The translations under genes and the position numbers were made by a program. Shown one piece after another: positions 1 to 8,728 of a DNA stretch of 64,000 bases. The stretch is from Glycomyces tritici (GTDB lineage: Bacteria > Actinomycetota > Actinomycetes > Mycobacteriales > Micromonosporaceae), in NCBI RefSeq assembly GCF_030403505.1, contig NZ_JAUEMJ010000001.1:241844-305843 (forward strand). Direction: 5' to 3'. Each line of letters starts with the position of its first letter. Position 1 is the stretch's first letter. Under the pieces are notes generated by a model. It did no database searches. It saw only the letters and a program-made list of their open reading frames with translations, and had not been told where the DNA came from.

Positions 1-9
1 TCACAAAAA

Positions 10-69
10 CCCCCGGTGTTTTTTTTTTTGGGGGATACCCCACGGCCCGGCGCCCGGTTTCCCGGGCGC
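10..69 (-). terminator. Candidate terminator hairpins downstream of ackA
   Basis: Reading the minus strand past the ackA stop, a perfect 8-bp stem GCGCCCGG/CCGGGCGC with a 4-nt loop (50-69) is followed by a C5...G5 pair around an 11-A run (plus-strand T11 at 19-29) and then five T. The T11 run is striking in DNA this GC-rich. It could also belong to a plus-strand gene ending before the window. Confidence 0.45.
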
Positions 70-97
70 GGCGCCGCGATATGCGGGTGTGCAGGCG

Positions 98-1282
98 TCA
101 GGAGCGCAGGAGCGCCGCCGTCTGCGAGGCGATCTCGCCCTCTTCGTTGGTCGGAATGACCATCACCGTGATCGGCGAATGCCGCGTCGAGATGACCGGC
201 CCGCCCGCCGCGTTCGCGGCCTCGTCCAGGTGCACGCCCAGCGCCACGAGCGAGCCGAGCGCGCCCGCGCGCACCTCCGCGCTGTTCTCCCCCACGCCGG
301 CGGTGAACGCGATCGCGTCCGCCCCGCCGAGCGCGGCGATGTACGAGCCGATGTACTTGCGGATGCGGTAGCAGTAGATCTCCAGGGCGATCTGCGCCGA
401 CCGGTCGCCCGCCTCCGCGGCCGACTCGACCGCGCGCATGTCGATCTGCCCGGTCAGGGCGAGCATCCCCGACTCCTTGTTCAGCGCCGCGTCGAGGTCC
501 TCGAACGAGGCGCCGGTCTGCCGGTGCATGTGGAAGACGATCGCCGGGTCGATGTCGCCCGAGCGCGTTCCCATGACCAGGCCCTCGAGCGGGGTCAGCC
601 CCATCGACGTGTCGATCGAGCGCCCGCGCTCCACAGCGGACACCGACGCGCCGTTGCCCAGGTGGGCCACGATCACGTTGACCTCCTTGGGGCTCTTGCC
701 GAGCAGCTCGGCGGCCTTGCGGGAGACGTACGCGTGCGAAGTGCCGTGGAAGCCGTACCGGCGCACCCCGTGCTCCTCGCGCCAGGAGCTCGGCACCGCG
801 TACAGGTGCGCGCGCTCGGGCACCGTCGCGTGGAACGCCGTGTCGAACACCGCCACCTGCGGCAGCTTCGGGAAGAGCTTGCGCGCCACCTGGATGCCCT
901 CCAGGTTCGCCGGGTTGTGCAGCGGCGCGAGCGCCGAGAGCGCCTCGATGGCCTGCTCGACCTCGTCGTCCACGATCACCGGCTGCACGAACCGCTCGCC
1001 GCCGTGCACGACCCGGTGCGCGACCGCGATGAGCCCGGCCTCCGAGAGCGGGGTGCCGTGCTCCTCGAACGCCGCGACCATCGCCTCGAGACCGGCGGCG
1101 TGGTCGGCCAGGTGCCTCGTCGACTCGTGCTTCTCGCCCGCGTGCCTGTGGGTGAGGGCCGACTCCGACTGCCCGATGCGCTCGATCAGACCCGAGGTCG
1201 AGGCCTCCATGGTCTCGCCGTCGACCAGCTGGTACTTGATCGACGAGGACCCGGAGTTGATCACCAGGACCGGTGCGCTCAT
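98..1282 (-). CDS. ackA: Acetate kinase
   Basis: Reversibly converts acetyl-phosphate plus ADP to acetate plus ATP in the cytoplasm. The 394-aa length is normal for the ASKHA-fold family. The N-terminal phosphate-binding stretch VINSGSSSIKYQL, the HRVVHGG block, AHLGNGASV, the MGTRSGDIDPAI signature and FTAGVGENSAEVR near the C-terminus are all present, so it looks fully active. The ATG is preceded by AAGGA at good spacing. It lies 49 bp downstream of pta in the same direction, the usual pta-ackA operon order. The phosphoketolase gene 11 kb away is a plausible second supplier of acetyl-phosphate. Confidence 0.97.
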   Translation of the reverse strand: MSAPVLVINSGSSSIKYQLVDGETMEASTSGLIERIGQSESALTHRHAGEKHESTRHLADHAAGLEAMVAAFEEHGTPLSEAGLIAVAHRVVHGGERFVQPVIVDDEVEQAIEALSALAPLHNPANLEGIQVARKLFPKLPQVAVFDTAFHATVPERAHLYAVPSSWREEHGVRRYGFHGTSHAYVSRKAAELLGKSPKEVNVIVAHLGNGASVSAVERGRSIDTSMGLTPLEGLVMGTRSGDIDPAIVFHMHRQTGASFEDLDAALNKESGMLALTGQIDMRAVESAAEAGDRSAQIALEIYCYRIRKYIGSYIAALGGADAIAFTAGVGENSAEVRAGALGSLVALGVHLDEAANAAGGPVISTRHSPITVMVIPTNEEGEIASQTAALLRS

Positions 1283-1331
1283 GGCATTCCTTTCTCGCGC
1301 GCGGCCTTCGCGAACGCAGGCCTGCCAGGGC

Positions 1332-3434
1332 TCAGACGGGCTGGCTCGCCTGGATGGCGGTCAGCGCGACGGTGTTGACGATGTCGGGCACGGTCGCGCC
1401 CCGCGACAGGTCGTTCACGGGCTTGCGCAGGCCCTGGAGCACCGGACCCACCGCGATCGCCCCGGCGGAGCGCTGCACGGCCTTGTACAGGTTGTTGCCG
1501 GTGTTCAGGTCGGGGACGATGAAGACCGTGGCCTTCCCCGCCACCTGCGAATCAGGGAGCTTCGTGCCGGCGACGCCGGCGTCGGCGGCGGCGTCGTACT
1601 GGATCGGACCCTCCACCGGGAGGCCCGGCCTGCGGGACCGGACGATCTCGGTGGCCGCCCGGACCTTGTCCACGGCTTCGCCGTGGCCCGAGGTGCCGGT
1701 GGAGTAGGAGAGCATCGCCACGCGCGGTTCCACGCCGAACTCGATGGCGGTGTCTGCAGAGGATAGCGCGATGTCGGCCAGTTGCTCCGCATTGGGGTTC
1801 GGGTTGACCGCGCAGTCCCCGTAGACGAGGACCCGGTCTTCCAGGCACATGAAGAACACCGAGGAGACCACGGCCACTTCGGGTTTCGTCTTGATGATCT
1901 CGAACGAGGGCCGGATCGTGTGGGCCGTGGTGTGCACCGCGCCCGAGACCATGCCGTCGGCCATGCCCGTGTGGACCATCATCGTGCCGAAGTAGGAGAC
2001 GTCCGCGACCGTGTCGTACGCCTGCTCGAAGGTGACGCCCTTGTGGGCGCGCAGCTGCGCGTACTCCTTCGCGAACCGCTCGCGGATCTCGTGGTCCCCG
2101 GGGTTCATGATCGAGGCCCCGCCCAGGTCGACGCCCAGTTGCGCCGCCTGCGAACGGATCTCGGACTCCTCGCCGAGGAGCGTCAGGCGGGCGACGTCGC
2201 GCCGCATGAGGATCTCGGCGGCCTTGAGGATGCGCGGCTCCGCGCCCTCGGGCAGCACGATGTGCTTGTCGAGGGCCTTCGCCCGCCCGATCATCGCGTG
2301 CTCGAACATGACCGGCGTGACCACCGTCGGCTTCGCCAGCGCGAGCCGGTCGAGCAGGTCGTCGCCGTCCACGCCGGCCGCGAAGTCCTCGAGGGCGCGG
2401 GTGATCTTGCGCTGGCCGCCGGCGGCGAGCGAGCCGGAGACGTCGCCGACGAGGTTGGCCATGTCGAAGGTGTCGTGCTGGACCAGGGCGATCGGCAGGC
2501 GCGAGTCGAGGCCGGCGACGATGTCGAGGATCTGCGGTTCGGGCCGGATGCCGCCGGTGAGGAACACGGCCGAGAGGCTCGGCGTGCCTTCGGCCTGGTG
2601 GGCGGCGAGGAGTCCGAGGAGGACTTCGGAGCGGTCGCCGGGGAGGATGACGGCTTTGTCGTCGGCGAGGCGGGTGAGGAGGTTGGGGAGGGTCATGGCG
2701 GCGACGACGACGTCCCCGACGGTGCGGGTGAAGACGTCGGGGTCGCCGGAGATGAGGGTCGCGTCGGCGGCCTCGATGAGTTCGCCGACGGTGGGGGCGA
2801 CGACGACCGGGTCTTCGGCGATGACGCCGGTGCCGGGGTGCGCGGCTTTGACGAGTTCGATGTCGGCGGGGTCGACGCGGTTGGCGACGGTGCCGAGGAC
2901 CGTCGCGTGGTCGGCTTCCGCCTGGGCGGTTCCGAAGCGGAGGGCGGCGGCGATGTCGGCGGGGTGCTTGCGGTGGCCGGTGACGACCAGGAGCATCGGC
3001 GCGGCGAGGTTCACCGCGATGCGGGTGTTGTAGCTGAACTCGACGGGTGCGCCCACATCGGAGTAGTCGGAGCCGACGACGAGGACGACGTCGTTCGCGT
3101 CGGCCAGCGCGTGGTAGCGCTCGACGATCTGGGTGAGGGCGGCGTCCGCGTCGGCGCGGACGTCGGCGTAGGTGACGCCGACCGAGGCCTCGTAAGGGCT
3201 CGGAAGGCGGTACTGGTCGCGGAGGAGGGTGATGATCGGGTCGCCCTGGAGCGCTGGATCGGGGTTGAGTCCGGTTCCGGCGGTGAGCGACAGGCGGGCG
3301 TGCTCGTCGCGGACGATGGGGCGGAAGACGGCTACGGAGCCGGCCCGCCGGGTGAGCAGGTCCATGACGCCGACCGCTACGGCGGACTTGCCGCTGCCGG
3401 GGTCGAGACTGGCGAGGTAGAGACTTTGAGCCAC
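1332..3434 (-). CDS. pta: Phosphate acetyltransferase, long three-domain form
   Basis: Interconverts acetyl-CoA and acetyl-phosphate. The N-terminal P-loop-like domain (DPGSGKSAVAVG) and central DRTGG-type region are followed by the catalytic PTA domain from about residue 380, with LVYGDCAVNPNP, SYSTGTSGHG, GPIQYDAAAD and PDLNTGNNLYKAVQR. I chose the GTG that starts VAQSLYLASLDPG, giving 700 aa, because homologues begin a few residues before this P-loop. The frame stays open to a start at 3491, which would add 19 unconserved residues. It is the first gene of the pta-ackA operon. Confidence 0.95.
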   Translation of the reverse strand: MAQSLYLASLDPGSGKSAVAVGVMDLLTRRAGSVAVFRPIVRDEHARLSLTAGTGLNPDPALQGDPIITLLRDQYRLPSPYEASVGVTYADVRADADAALTQIVERYHALADANDVVLVVGSDYSDVGAPVEFSYNTRIAVNLAAPMLLVVTGHRKHPADIAAALRFGTAQAEADHATVLGTVANRVDPADIELVKAAHPGTGVIAEDPVVVAPTVGELIEAADATLISGDPDVFTRTVGDVVVAAMTLPNLLTRLADDKAVILPGDRSEVLLGLLAAHQAEGTPSLSAVFLTGGIRPEPQILDIVAGLDSRLPIALVQHDTFDMANLVGDVSGSLAAGGQRKITRALEDFAAGVDGDDLLDRLALAKPTVVTPVMFEHAMIGRAKALDKHIVLPEGAEPRILKAAEILMRRDVARLTLLGEESEIRSQAAQLGVDLGGASIMNPGDHEIRERFAKEYAQLRAHKGVTFEQAYDTVADVSYFGTMMVHTGMADGMVSGAVHTTAHTIRPSFEIIKTKPEVAVVSSVFFMCLEDRVLVYGDCAVNPNPNAEQLADIALSSADTAIEFGVEPRVAMLSYSTGTSGHGEAVDKVRAATEIVRSRRPGLPVEGPIQYDAAADAGVAGTKLPDSQVAGKATVFIVPDLNTGNNLYKAVQRSAGAIAVGPVLQGLRKPVNDLSRGATVPDIVNTVALTAIQASQPV

Positions 3435-3616
3435 GGCTCCAACGCTATCCACCCCGTGCGACCCGCGCAGCGGATCTGCGCGGCGGCTCACCTGTGAGCT
3501 TGGGCCCGTGTCTGCCGTCCCCAGCCCCCACCCGCCCGGGGAAAGGTGGTTCCCACATTGCCGCGGGAGTGTGACGGCAATGCCGCCGAACAGCGCTGAT
3601 GTCGCCCGAAAGCGTG

Positions 3617-3645
3617 AGCGGCCGCGAGCATCGCTCGCGGCCGCT
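3617..3645 (-). terminator. Hairpin terminator downstream of citrate synthase
   Basis: A perfect 13-bp stem (AGCGGCCGCGAGC and its complement) with a 3-nt loop starts just past the citrate synthase stop. There is no clear T-run, as is common in actinomycetes. The 180 bp between it and pta hold no other gene I can support. Confidence 0.5.
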
Positions 3646-3653
3646 TCGGTCGT

Positions 3654-4799
3654 TCAGTCGGCGAAGCCGTCTTCGGGGACCGGCTGGGGCGGCGGGGTGC
3701 CGACATAGCGGGCCCGCGGGCGGATGATCTTGGAGTCGCGGGCCTGCTCGAGGATGTTGGCGCTCCAGCCGACCACGCGGCTGGTCGTGAACGTGGGCGT
3801 GAACATCGTGCGCGGCACGCCCGCGAGCTCCATCACGACGCCGGCGTAGAACTCGACGTTCGTGTAGAGCTTGCGTCCCGGTTTGACCTCGGCGAGGATC
3901 TCGACGACCCGTCGTTCGACGGTCTTGGCGAAGTCGACGATGTCGCCGTCGAGTTCGTCGGCGACGTCGCGCAGGTGCAGCGAGCGCGGGTCGTCGGTCT
4001 TGTAGACGGCGTGGCCGAAGCCCATGATGCGCCGCCCGGCCTCGAGTTCGCCGCGGATCCAGTCGTCGATGTTGTCCGGGCCGCCGATGGCGTCGAGGGC
4101 GTCGAGCGCGCGGGCGGGCGCGCCGCCGTGCAGCGGGCCCGAGAGCGCGCCGATCGCGCCGACCAGGGCCGCCCCGAGGTCGGCGCCGGTGGAGGCGATG
4201 ACGCGGGCGGTGAACGTGGAGGCGTTGAAGCCGTGGTCGATGGTGAGGATGAGGTAGTGCTCGACGGCGCGCGCGGCGGCTTCGGAGGGCACCTCGCCGG
4301 TGATCATGTACAGGTAGTTCGCGGCGTAGCCGAGGTCTTCGCGCGGGTCGAGGGGTTCGAGGCCCTGGCCCAGGCGGTACATCGCGGTGAGGATGGCCGG
4401 GGTGACGGCGCACGCGAAGAGGGCGTCGTCGGCGCGGGCGGCCTCGTCGATGTCGAGCACCGGCTTCATGGGCCGGGACGCGCACGCGGCGGAGAGCGCG
4501 GTGCGCAGGCCGTCGAGCGGCGTTGAGCCCTTGAGGTGGGGCAGCAGCTCGCGGAGTTCGGGGGTGAGCGTGCGGTAGGGCGCGACCTGCGCCTTGAACT
4601 CGTCGAGCTGGGCGCGGGAGGGCAGCGCGGCGTGGGTCATGAGGTACCAGACCTGCTCGAAGGAGCAGCGCTGCGCGAGTTCCACGGCGTTGTACTGGCG
4701 GTAGTGGTAGAAGCCCTCTTCGCCGCGCACGTCGCCGATCTCGGTGTCGGCGACGATGACACGGTCCAGGCCTTTGGGGACTTCGATGAATTCGGTCAT
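3654..4799 (-). CDS. Citrate synthase (CitA-like second-type)
   Basis: Condenses oxaloacetate with acetyl-CoA, or possibly propionyl-CoA in this subfamily. The 381-aa length fits short actinobacterial citrate synthases. The active-site histidines lie in IDHGFNAST (His189), GPLHGGAP (His224) and MGFGHAVYKTDDPR (His263). Where most citrate synthases have NVDFYSG, this one has NVEFYAG (Glu316). From memory the Glu is typical of the CitA-like subgroup, so I do not treat it as a defect. The ATG follows GAGGAG. The gene is divergent from the Ser/Thr kinase across about 280 bp. Confidence 0.9.
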   Translation of the reverse strand: MTEFIEVPKGLDRVIVADTEIGDVRGEEGFYHYRQYNAVELAQRCSFEQVWYLMTHAALPSRAQLDEFKAQVAPYRTLTPELRELLPHLKGSTPLDGLRTALSAACASRPMKPVLDIDEAARADDALFACAVTPAILTAMYRLGQGLEPLDPREDLGYAANYLYMITGEVPSEAAARAVEHYLILTIDHGFNASTFTARVIASTGADLGAALVGAIGALSGPLHGGAPARALDALDAIGGPDNIDDWIRGELEAGRRIMGFGHAVYKTDDPRSLHLRDVADELDGDIVDFAKTVERRVVEILAEVKPGRKLYTNVEFYAGVVMELAGVPRTMFTPTFTTSRVVGWSANILEQARDSKIIRPRARYVGTPPPQPVPEDGFAD

Positions 4800-5081
4800 T
4801 GGCTACTCCTCGTCCGGCACGCCTGTGGGCCGCCTGGTGACGCTTGCTGTCGCTATCGCCGCTCCGGTTCGCTTGTCAGCCTACGGGATTTCGCGCGGTG
4901 GGGACCCGAACGGCCGCGTGGTATCGCGCATCACCGCGCGGGCCGCGGCGGGCCCGTCGCGGGCGCGCCTTACAGTAGACCTCCTGCCCGACAGCAGCGC
5001 CGACACCGCGAGCCGCCGGATTCCGTCCCCCCATGGCCCGCAGGCGATCGCGCGACAGGACACCCCGAACGAGGATTGCCC
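4800..5081. promoter_or_regulatory. Divergent promoter region, citrate synthase / Ser-Thr kinase
   Basis: This 282-bp non-coding stretch separates two divergent genes. A -10-like TACAGT at 4971-4976 faces the kinase, leaving a leader of about 100 nt. I see no clear operator dyad. Confidence 0.4.
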
Positions 5082-6626
5082 GTGGACTCCGGAACGCTCA
5101 TCGCCGGCCGCTACCGGCTCGACCGCGTCATCGCCTCCGGCGGCATGGGCGCGGTGTGGCGGGCCGAGGACGAGCGGCTGGACCGCACGGTCGCCGTCAA
5201 GGTGCTGCACGCGGGCCTCGACGGCTCGCAGCGTCCGCGGGACCGCTTCGAGCGCGAGGCGAAGACCCTGGCGAGCCTGAAGGGCCCGGGGTGCGTGGAG
5301 GTCTACGACTTCGGCGAGGAGCCGGACGGCGACCGCACGGTCGTGTACCTGGTGATGGAGCTCGTCGACGGCGTATCGCTCGCGGAGCTGCTGCACCGGG
5401 AGGAGCGGCTGGACCCGGCCCGGACGATGCGGATCGTGGCCGAGGCGGCCGAAGCGCTCGCGGCCGCGCACCGGCGCGGGATCGTGCACCGGGACATCAA
5501 GCCCGGCAACCTCCTCATCGACGCCGACGACCGCGTGAAGGTGGTGGACTTCGGGATCTCGCTGTTCGCGAACCGCTCCCGGCTCACGCCCAGCGACCAG
5601 GTGCTGGGGACGGCGCCGTACGTCTCGCCGGAGCAGTTGCGGGACAAGGGCGTCACGGGCGCGTCGGACCTGTACTCGCTCGGGGCGGTCGCCTACGAGT
5701 GCCTGACGGGGACGCCGCCGTTCGACGCCGCGGACCCGGCCGCGGTGATCCACGGGCACCTGTACTCCGAGCCGCCGGCGCTGCCCGCCGACGTGCCGGT
5801 CGAGGTGGCGGTGGTCGTCTCCCGGTCGCTGTCGAAATCCCCTGAGGAGCGCTGGGAATCCGGCGACGTCCTCGCCGCGGCGGCCCGGGCGGCGACGACC
5901 GGGCGGCATCCCGCCGTGACGCCCCCTGCGTTCGCGTCTGCGCCGGCGGACGCGAACGCTGCGGAGGCGAGGACCCCTGACGTGCCGCTGCAGGCCGCGC
6001 AGCCGCCGTTCATGCCGCCGGTGACGCCGCCTTCCCAGCCTGCGGCGGTCGAGCCGCCCGCGGAGGACCCGCGCCGACGCCGCCGCCTGGTGCTCATCGG
6101 CCTCGCGGCCGTACTGGCGCTGACCGTGATCGCGGTCGTGGCACTCAACCCGTTCTCCGGCGACGGGAAGGTCGCCGACGGCGAGGACGACACCTCGCCC
6201 ACGCTGTCGGCCTCCACTTCGGCATCGGGCTCGGCCGCCGCGCAGGAGCCCTCGTCGTCCGCGAGCGCCTCGCCCGCGGAGTCGGAGGCGCCCACCGAGG
6301 AGGAGCCCGAGGACGACGGCGGCGGTTCGGAGCCCGAGGGCAACACGGGCGGTGGGAACGAGGACGAGGACGAGCCCTTGAAGGAGGGCGGCGGCCCGGT
6401 GCCCGACGTGCGGGGCGGGACCACGTTCGACGCCCGCGACCAGCTCAACGGCGAAGGGTTCGCGAACGTGGTCGCCCAGGTCGGCTACTACTACATCGTG
6501 CCCGAGCCCGAGCACTGCACGGTGATCGACCAGAGCCCGGCCGCCGGCGAGACCGCCGACTACTCCGGTCAGATCACTGTGTACTTCCATGAGCGCACCG
6601 CCGAGGGCACGAGCTGCCTGCTGTGA
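5082..6626 (+). CDS. Transmembrane Ser/Thr protein kinase with one PASTA domain
   Basis: Phosphorylates proteins on Ser/Thr. The cytoplasmic kinase domain (about residues 10-270) has a glycine loop ASGGMGAVW, the ATP lysine in VAVKVLHAG (Lys40), HRDIKPGN (Asp138), VDFGIS (Asp156) and YVSPEQ. A Pro/Ala linker leads to an RRRRR-flanked membrane helix (about 334-356), an outer Ser/Glu-rich linker and a C-terminal PASTA domain (about 440-514) containing PVPDVRGG. The GTG at 5082 follows GAGG and begins just before the kinase domain; the upstream open frame is discarded. PASTA domains in PknB relatives bind cell-wall fragments. With only one PASTA this is a relative, not the canonical PknB of the division cluster. 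Confidence 0.9.
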   Translation: MDSGTLIAGRYRLDRVIASGGMGAVWRAEDERLDRTVAVKVLHAGLDGSQRPRDRFEREAKTLASLKGPGCVEVYDFGEEPDGDRTVVYLVMELVDGVSLAELLHREERLDPARTMRIVAEAAEALAAAHRRGIVHRDIKPGNLLIDADDRVKVVDFGISLFANRSRLTPSDQVLGTAPYVSPEQLRDKGVTGASDLYSLGAVAYECLTGTPPFDAADPAAVIHGHLYSEPPALPADVPVEVAVVVSRSLSKSPEERWESGDVLAAAARAATTGRHPAVTPPAFASAPADANAAEARTPDVPLQAAQPPFMPPVTPPSQPAAVEPPAEDPRRRRRLVLIGLAAVLALTVIAVVALNPFSGDGKVADGEDDTSPTLSASTSASGSAAAQEPSSSASASPAESEAPTEEEPEDDGGGSEPEGNTGGGNEDEDEPLKEGGGPVPDVRGGTTFDARDQLNGEGFANVVAQVGYYYIVPEPEHCTVIDQSPAAGETADYSGQITVYFHERTAEGTSCLL

Positions 6627-6759
6627 CAGGGCATCGGTTCGGCGAATCACCGCGCCGGGTCGGCGAACGGGTTGACCGGCCGGGCCCCGGCCTGAATGAT
6701 TGAGTGAGCGACCGGTAGAACAGTCGGGACACGGTCGCTCGGACGGGATTGGGATCAAG

Positions 6760-6942
6760 GTGGACGAAGGAATCAGCTCCGCGCCAGGCGTGGTGGTCGG
6801 TGTGCTGCTCATCATCGCGGCGGTCATGTGGTTCTCCCCGGGCGCCCGCCACAAGTTCCGCAAGGCCACGCTGTGGCTCGTGATCGCGGCGGTCGCGATG
6901 ATCATCATCTTCGAGCTGCTCAAGGGCACCCAGCAGACCTGA
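6760..6942 (+). CDS. Small two-helix membrane protein
   Basis: About 60 aa with two hydrophobic helices (APGVVVGVLLIIAAVMWF and ATLWLVIAAVAMIIIFELL) separated by a basic SPGARHKFRK loop. No family is recognised. The GTG at 6760 removes a non-hydrophobic N-terminal stretch; an ATG at 6700 in the same frame would give 80 aa. It lies 133 bp after the kinase gene in the same direction and ends just before a hairpin terminator. Confidence 0.6.
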   Translation: MDEGISSAPGVVVGVLLIIAAVMWFSPGARHKFRKATLWLVIAAVAMIIIFELLKGTQQT

Positions 6943-6958
6943 GCCGCTCTGTTACTCG

Positions 6959-6988
6959 ACGCCCGGTTGCTCGTCGGCCGGGCGTTTT
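6959..6988 (+). terminator. Rho-independent terminator
   Basis: Stem ACGCCCGG/CCGGGCGT with an 11-nt loop and a TTTT tract follows the small membrane gene. Confidence 0.7.
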
Positions 6989-7042
6989 CGCTGCTCCGGG
7001 CCAGTCTCCGAATACCGCGGGAAAAATCCGCCCTCCTAGTGG

Positions 7043-7068
7043 AACAGATCGTTCCGGTCTGTTATAGT
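7043..7068 (+). promoter_or_regulatory. Promoter and TetR operator of the DHA2 exporter
   Basis: The dyad AACAGA-N9-TCTGTT (7043-7063) overlaps the spacer of a promoter with -10 TATAGT (7063-7068). The identical dyad lies in front of the TetR gene at 8690-8710, which links the two. A second motif, GGAA-N7-TTCC, occurs at 7041-7055 and again at 7069-7083, so more than one repressor dimer may bind. Confidence 0.75.
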
Positions 7069-7117
7069 GGAATCAAGCGTTCCGTTCCACTGAACACCGA
7101 GAGCCCCGGAGGCATCC

Positions 7118-8620
7118 GTGACCATCACCGCCGAGACCCCGACCACCGAGGCCGCGCCCGCCCGCGCCGCCTCCTCCGCGATCGCCGAGACCGCTTCGGC
7201 CGCAACCGAAGCGCCCGCCACGCACCCGCGCCGCTGGCTCGGACTCATCGCGATCCTCGCCACGACCCTCCTCAACCTCCTCGACGCCTCGATCGTCAAC
7301 GTCGCCGCCCCCGCGATCCGCACCGAACTCGGCGGCACCGCCTCCCACATCCAGTGGCTCGCCGCCGGATACACCCTCGCCCTCGCGATCGGCCTGCTCA
7401 CCGGCGGGCGCCTCGGCGACATGTTCGGTCGCAAGCGGGTCCTGATGATCGGCCTGGTGGGCTTCCTCCTCGCCTCGCTCGCGTGCGGCGCGGCCGGCTC
7501 CATCGAACTGCTGCTCGCCGCCCGCCTCGTGCAGGGCGCCTTCGCGGCGGTGATGGTGCCGCAGGGCTTCGGCCTCATCCGCGACCTGTTCGGCCGCGAC
7601 ATGGGCAAGGCCTACGCGGTCTTCGGCCCGCTCATCGGTCTCGCCTCGATCGCCGGCCCGATCGTCGCCGGACTCCTCGTCGACGCCGACCTCTTCGGCT
7701 CCGGCTGGCGCTCGATCTTCCTCATCAACCTGCCGCTGGGCATCGCCGCACTCGTCCTGGGCGCCAAGGTCCTCCCTGCCGGCGCTCCGCGGACCCGCGG
7801 CCTCAAGCTGGACCTCGGCGGGGCGGTCGTCGCCGCGGTCGGCATGAGCCTCCTGCTCGTCCCGCTCGTCGAAGGCCGCGAGCTCGGCTGGCCCGCCTGG
7901 TCGGTCGCGATGCTCATCGCCTCGGTGCCGGTGCTCGCCTACTTCGTGCGCGGCCAGATCAAGCGCGCCCGCTCCGGCAAGACCGCGCTGATCGAGCTGA
8001 GCGTGTTCGCCAAGCGCTCCTACACCTCCGGCATCGCGTTCGTGGTCGTCTTCTTCGGCTCGGTCACCGGCTTCTCCCTCGCGGTCGGCCTGTTCCTCCA
8101 GCTCGGCCTGGGCTTCGGCCCGCTCAAGGCCAGCCTCGCGATGGCCGCCTGGGCGGTCGGCGCGTTCATCGGCTCCGGTGCCAGCGCCGGCCTCGCCCCC
8201 AAGCTCGGACGCGGCGTGCTGCACCTGGGCCTCGCGATGATGACCGCCAGCCTGGTGGTGCTGTGGCTCCAGTTCGGTGCGGACTCGGCGCCGGGCGCCT
8301 GGGCCCTGTCGCCGGCGTTCCTGTTCTACGGGATCGGGATGGGCATGATCTTCGTGCCGCTCTTCGGGATCATCACCGGCGAGCTGGAGGACCACGAGGT
8401 CGGTTCGGCTTCGGGGCTCCTGGAGTCCTTCCAGCAGGGCGCGGCCGCGCTCGGTGTCGCGGTGCTGGGGACGGTCTTCTTCAGCCAGTTCGCGATCGGC
8501 GGCGGCATCGCCGAGGCGATGGGCGCGGCCCAGTGGGTCACGGGTCTGACCGTGGGCCTGACGGTGGTGGCGTTCCTGGTGGCCTTCGGGCTGCCGAAGC
8601 AGGCCAAGGCCGAGCACTGA
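7118..8620 (+). CDS. DHA2-family (14-TM) MFS drug exporter
   Basis: Proton-driven efflux protein of the QacA/EmrB type, in the cytoplasmic membrane. Its 500-aa length and hydrophobic segments throughout fit the 14-helix class. Visible motifs include the loop GGRLGDMFGRKRVLM, the LLDASIVNVAAPAI motif of helix 1 and GFGLIRDLFGRDMG. The GTG start follows CGGAGG. The upstream operator and the downstream TetR gene, which share a dyad, indicate inducible expression by an unknown toxic ligand. The N-terminus before helix 1 is long, about 40 residues rich in Ala and Thr. Confidence 0.9.
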   Translation: MTITAETPTTEAAPARAASSAIAETASAATEAPATHPRRWLGLIAILATTLLNLLDASIVNVAAPAIRTELGGTASHIQWLAAGYTLALAIGLLTGGRLGDMFGRKRVLMIGLVGFLLASLACGAAGSIELLLAARLVQGAFAAVMVPQGFGLIRDLFGRDMGKAYAVFGPLIGLASIAGPIVAGLLVDADLFGSGWRSIFLINLPLGIAALVLGAKVLPAGAPRTRGLKLDLGGAVVAAVGMSLLLVPLVEGRELGWPAWSVAMLIASVPVLAYFVRGQIKRARSGKTALIELSVFAKRSYTSGIAFVVVFFGSVTGFSLAVGLFLQLGLGFGPLKASLAMAAWAVGAFIGSGASAGLAPKLGRGVLHLGLAMMTASLVVLWLQFGADSAPGAWALSPAFLFYGIGMGMIFVPLFGIITGELEDHEVGSASGLLESFQQGAAALGVAVLGTVFFSQFAIGGGIAEAMGAAQWVTGLTVGLTVVAFLVAFGLPKQAKAEH

Positions 8621-8689
8621 GCCGTTGAGTCTTCGGACCGGTCGGGCCCTCCGGGCACGGCCGGTCGAAGGCGTTCAGAAGAAAGGTGC

Positions 8690-8721
8690 AACAGAATGAA
8701 CCGCTCTGTTCCGGATAGGAT
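8690..8721 (+). promoter_or_regulatory. Autoregulatory TetR operator and promoter
   Basis: AACAGA-N9-TCTGTT at 8690-8710 repeats the exporter operator exactly in arms and spacing. A -10-like TAGGAT at 8716-8721 would start transcription at about 8728, almost on the ATG at 8729, so the repressor mRNA may be leaderless. Confidence 0.7.
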
Positions 8722-8728
8722 GCCAGTC

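Noticed and set aside
3488..3708. Small ORFs in the gap between pta and citrate synthase
   Set aside because: Both strands are open only because of base composition; no ribosome site or conserved residues.
89..4485. Long open frames opposite ackA, pta and citrate synthase
   Set aside because: They are arginine-, glycine- and alanine-rich with no recognisable motif, and they mirror genuine genes; GC-rich DNA keeps the opposite frames open.
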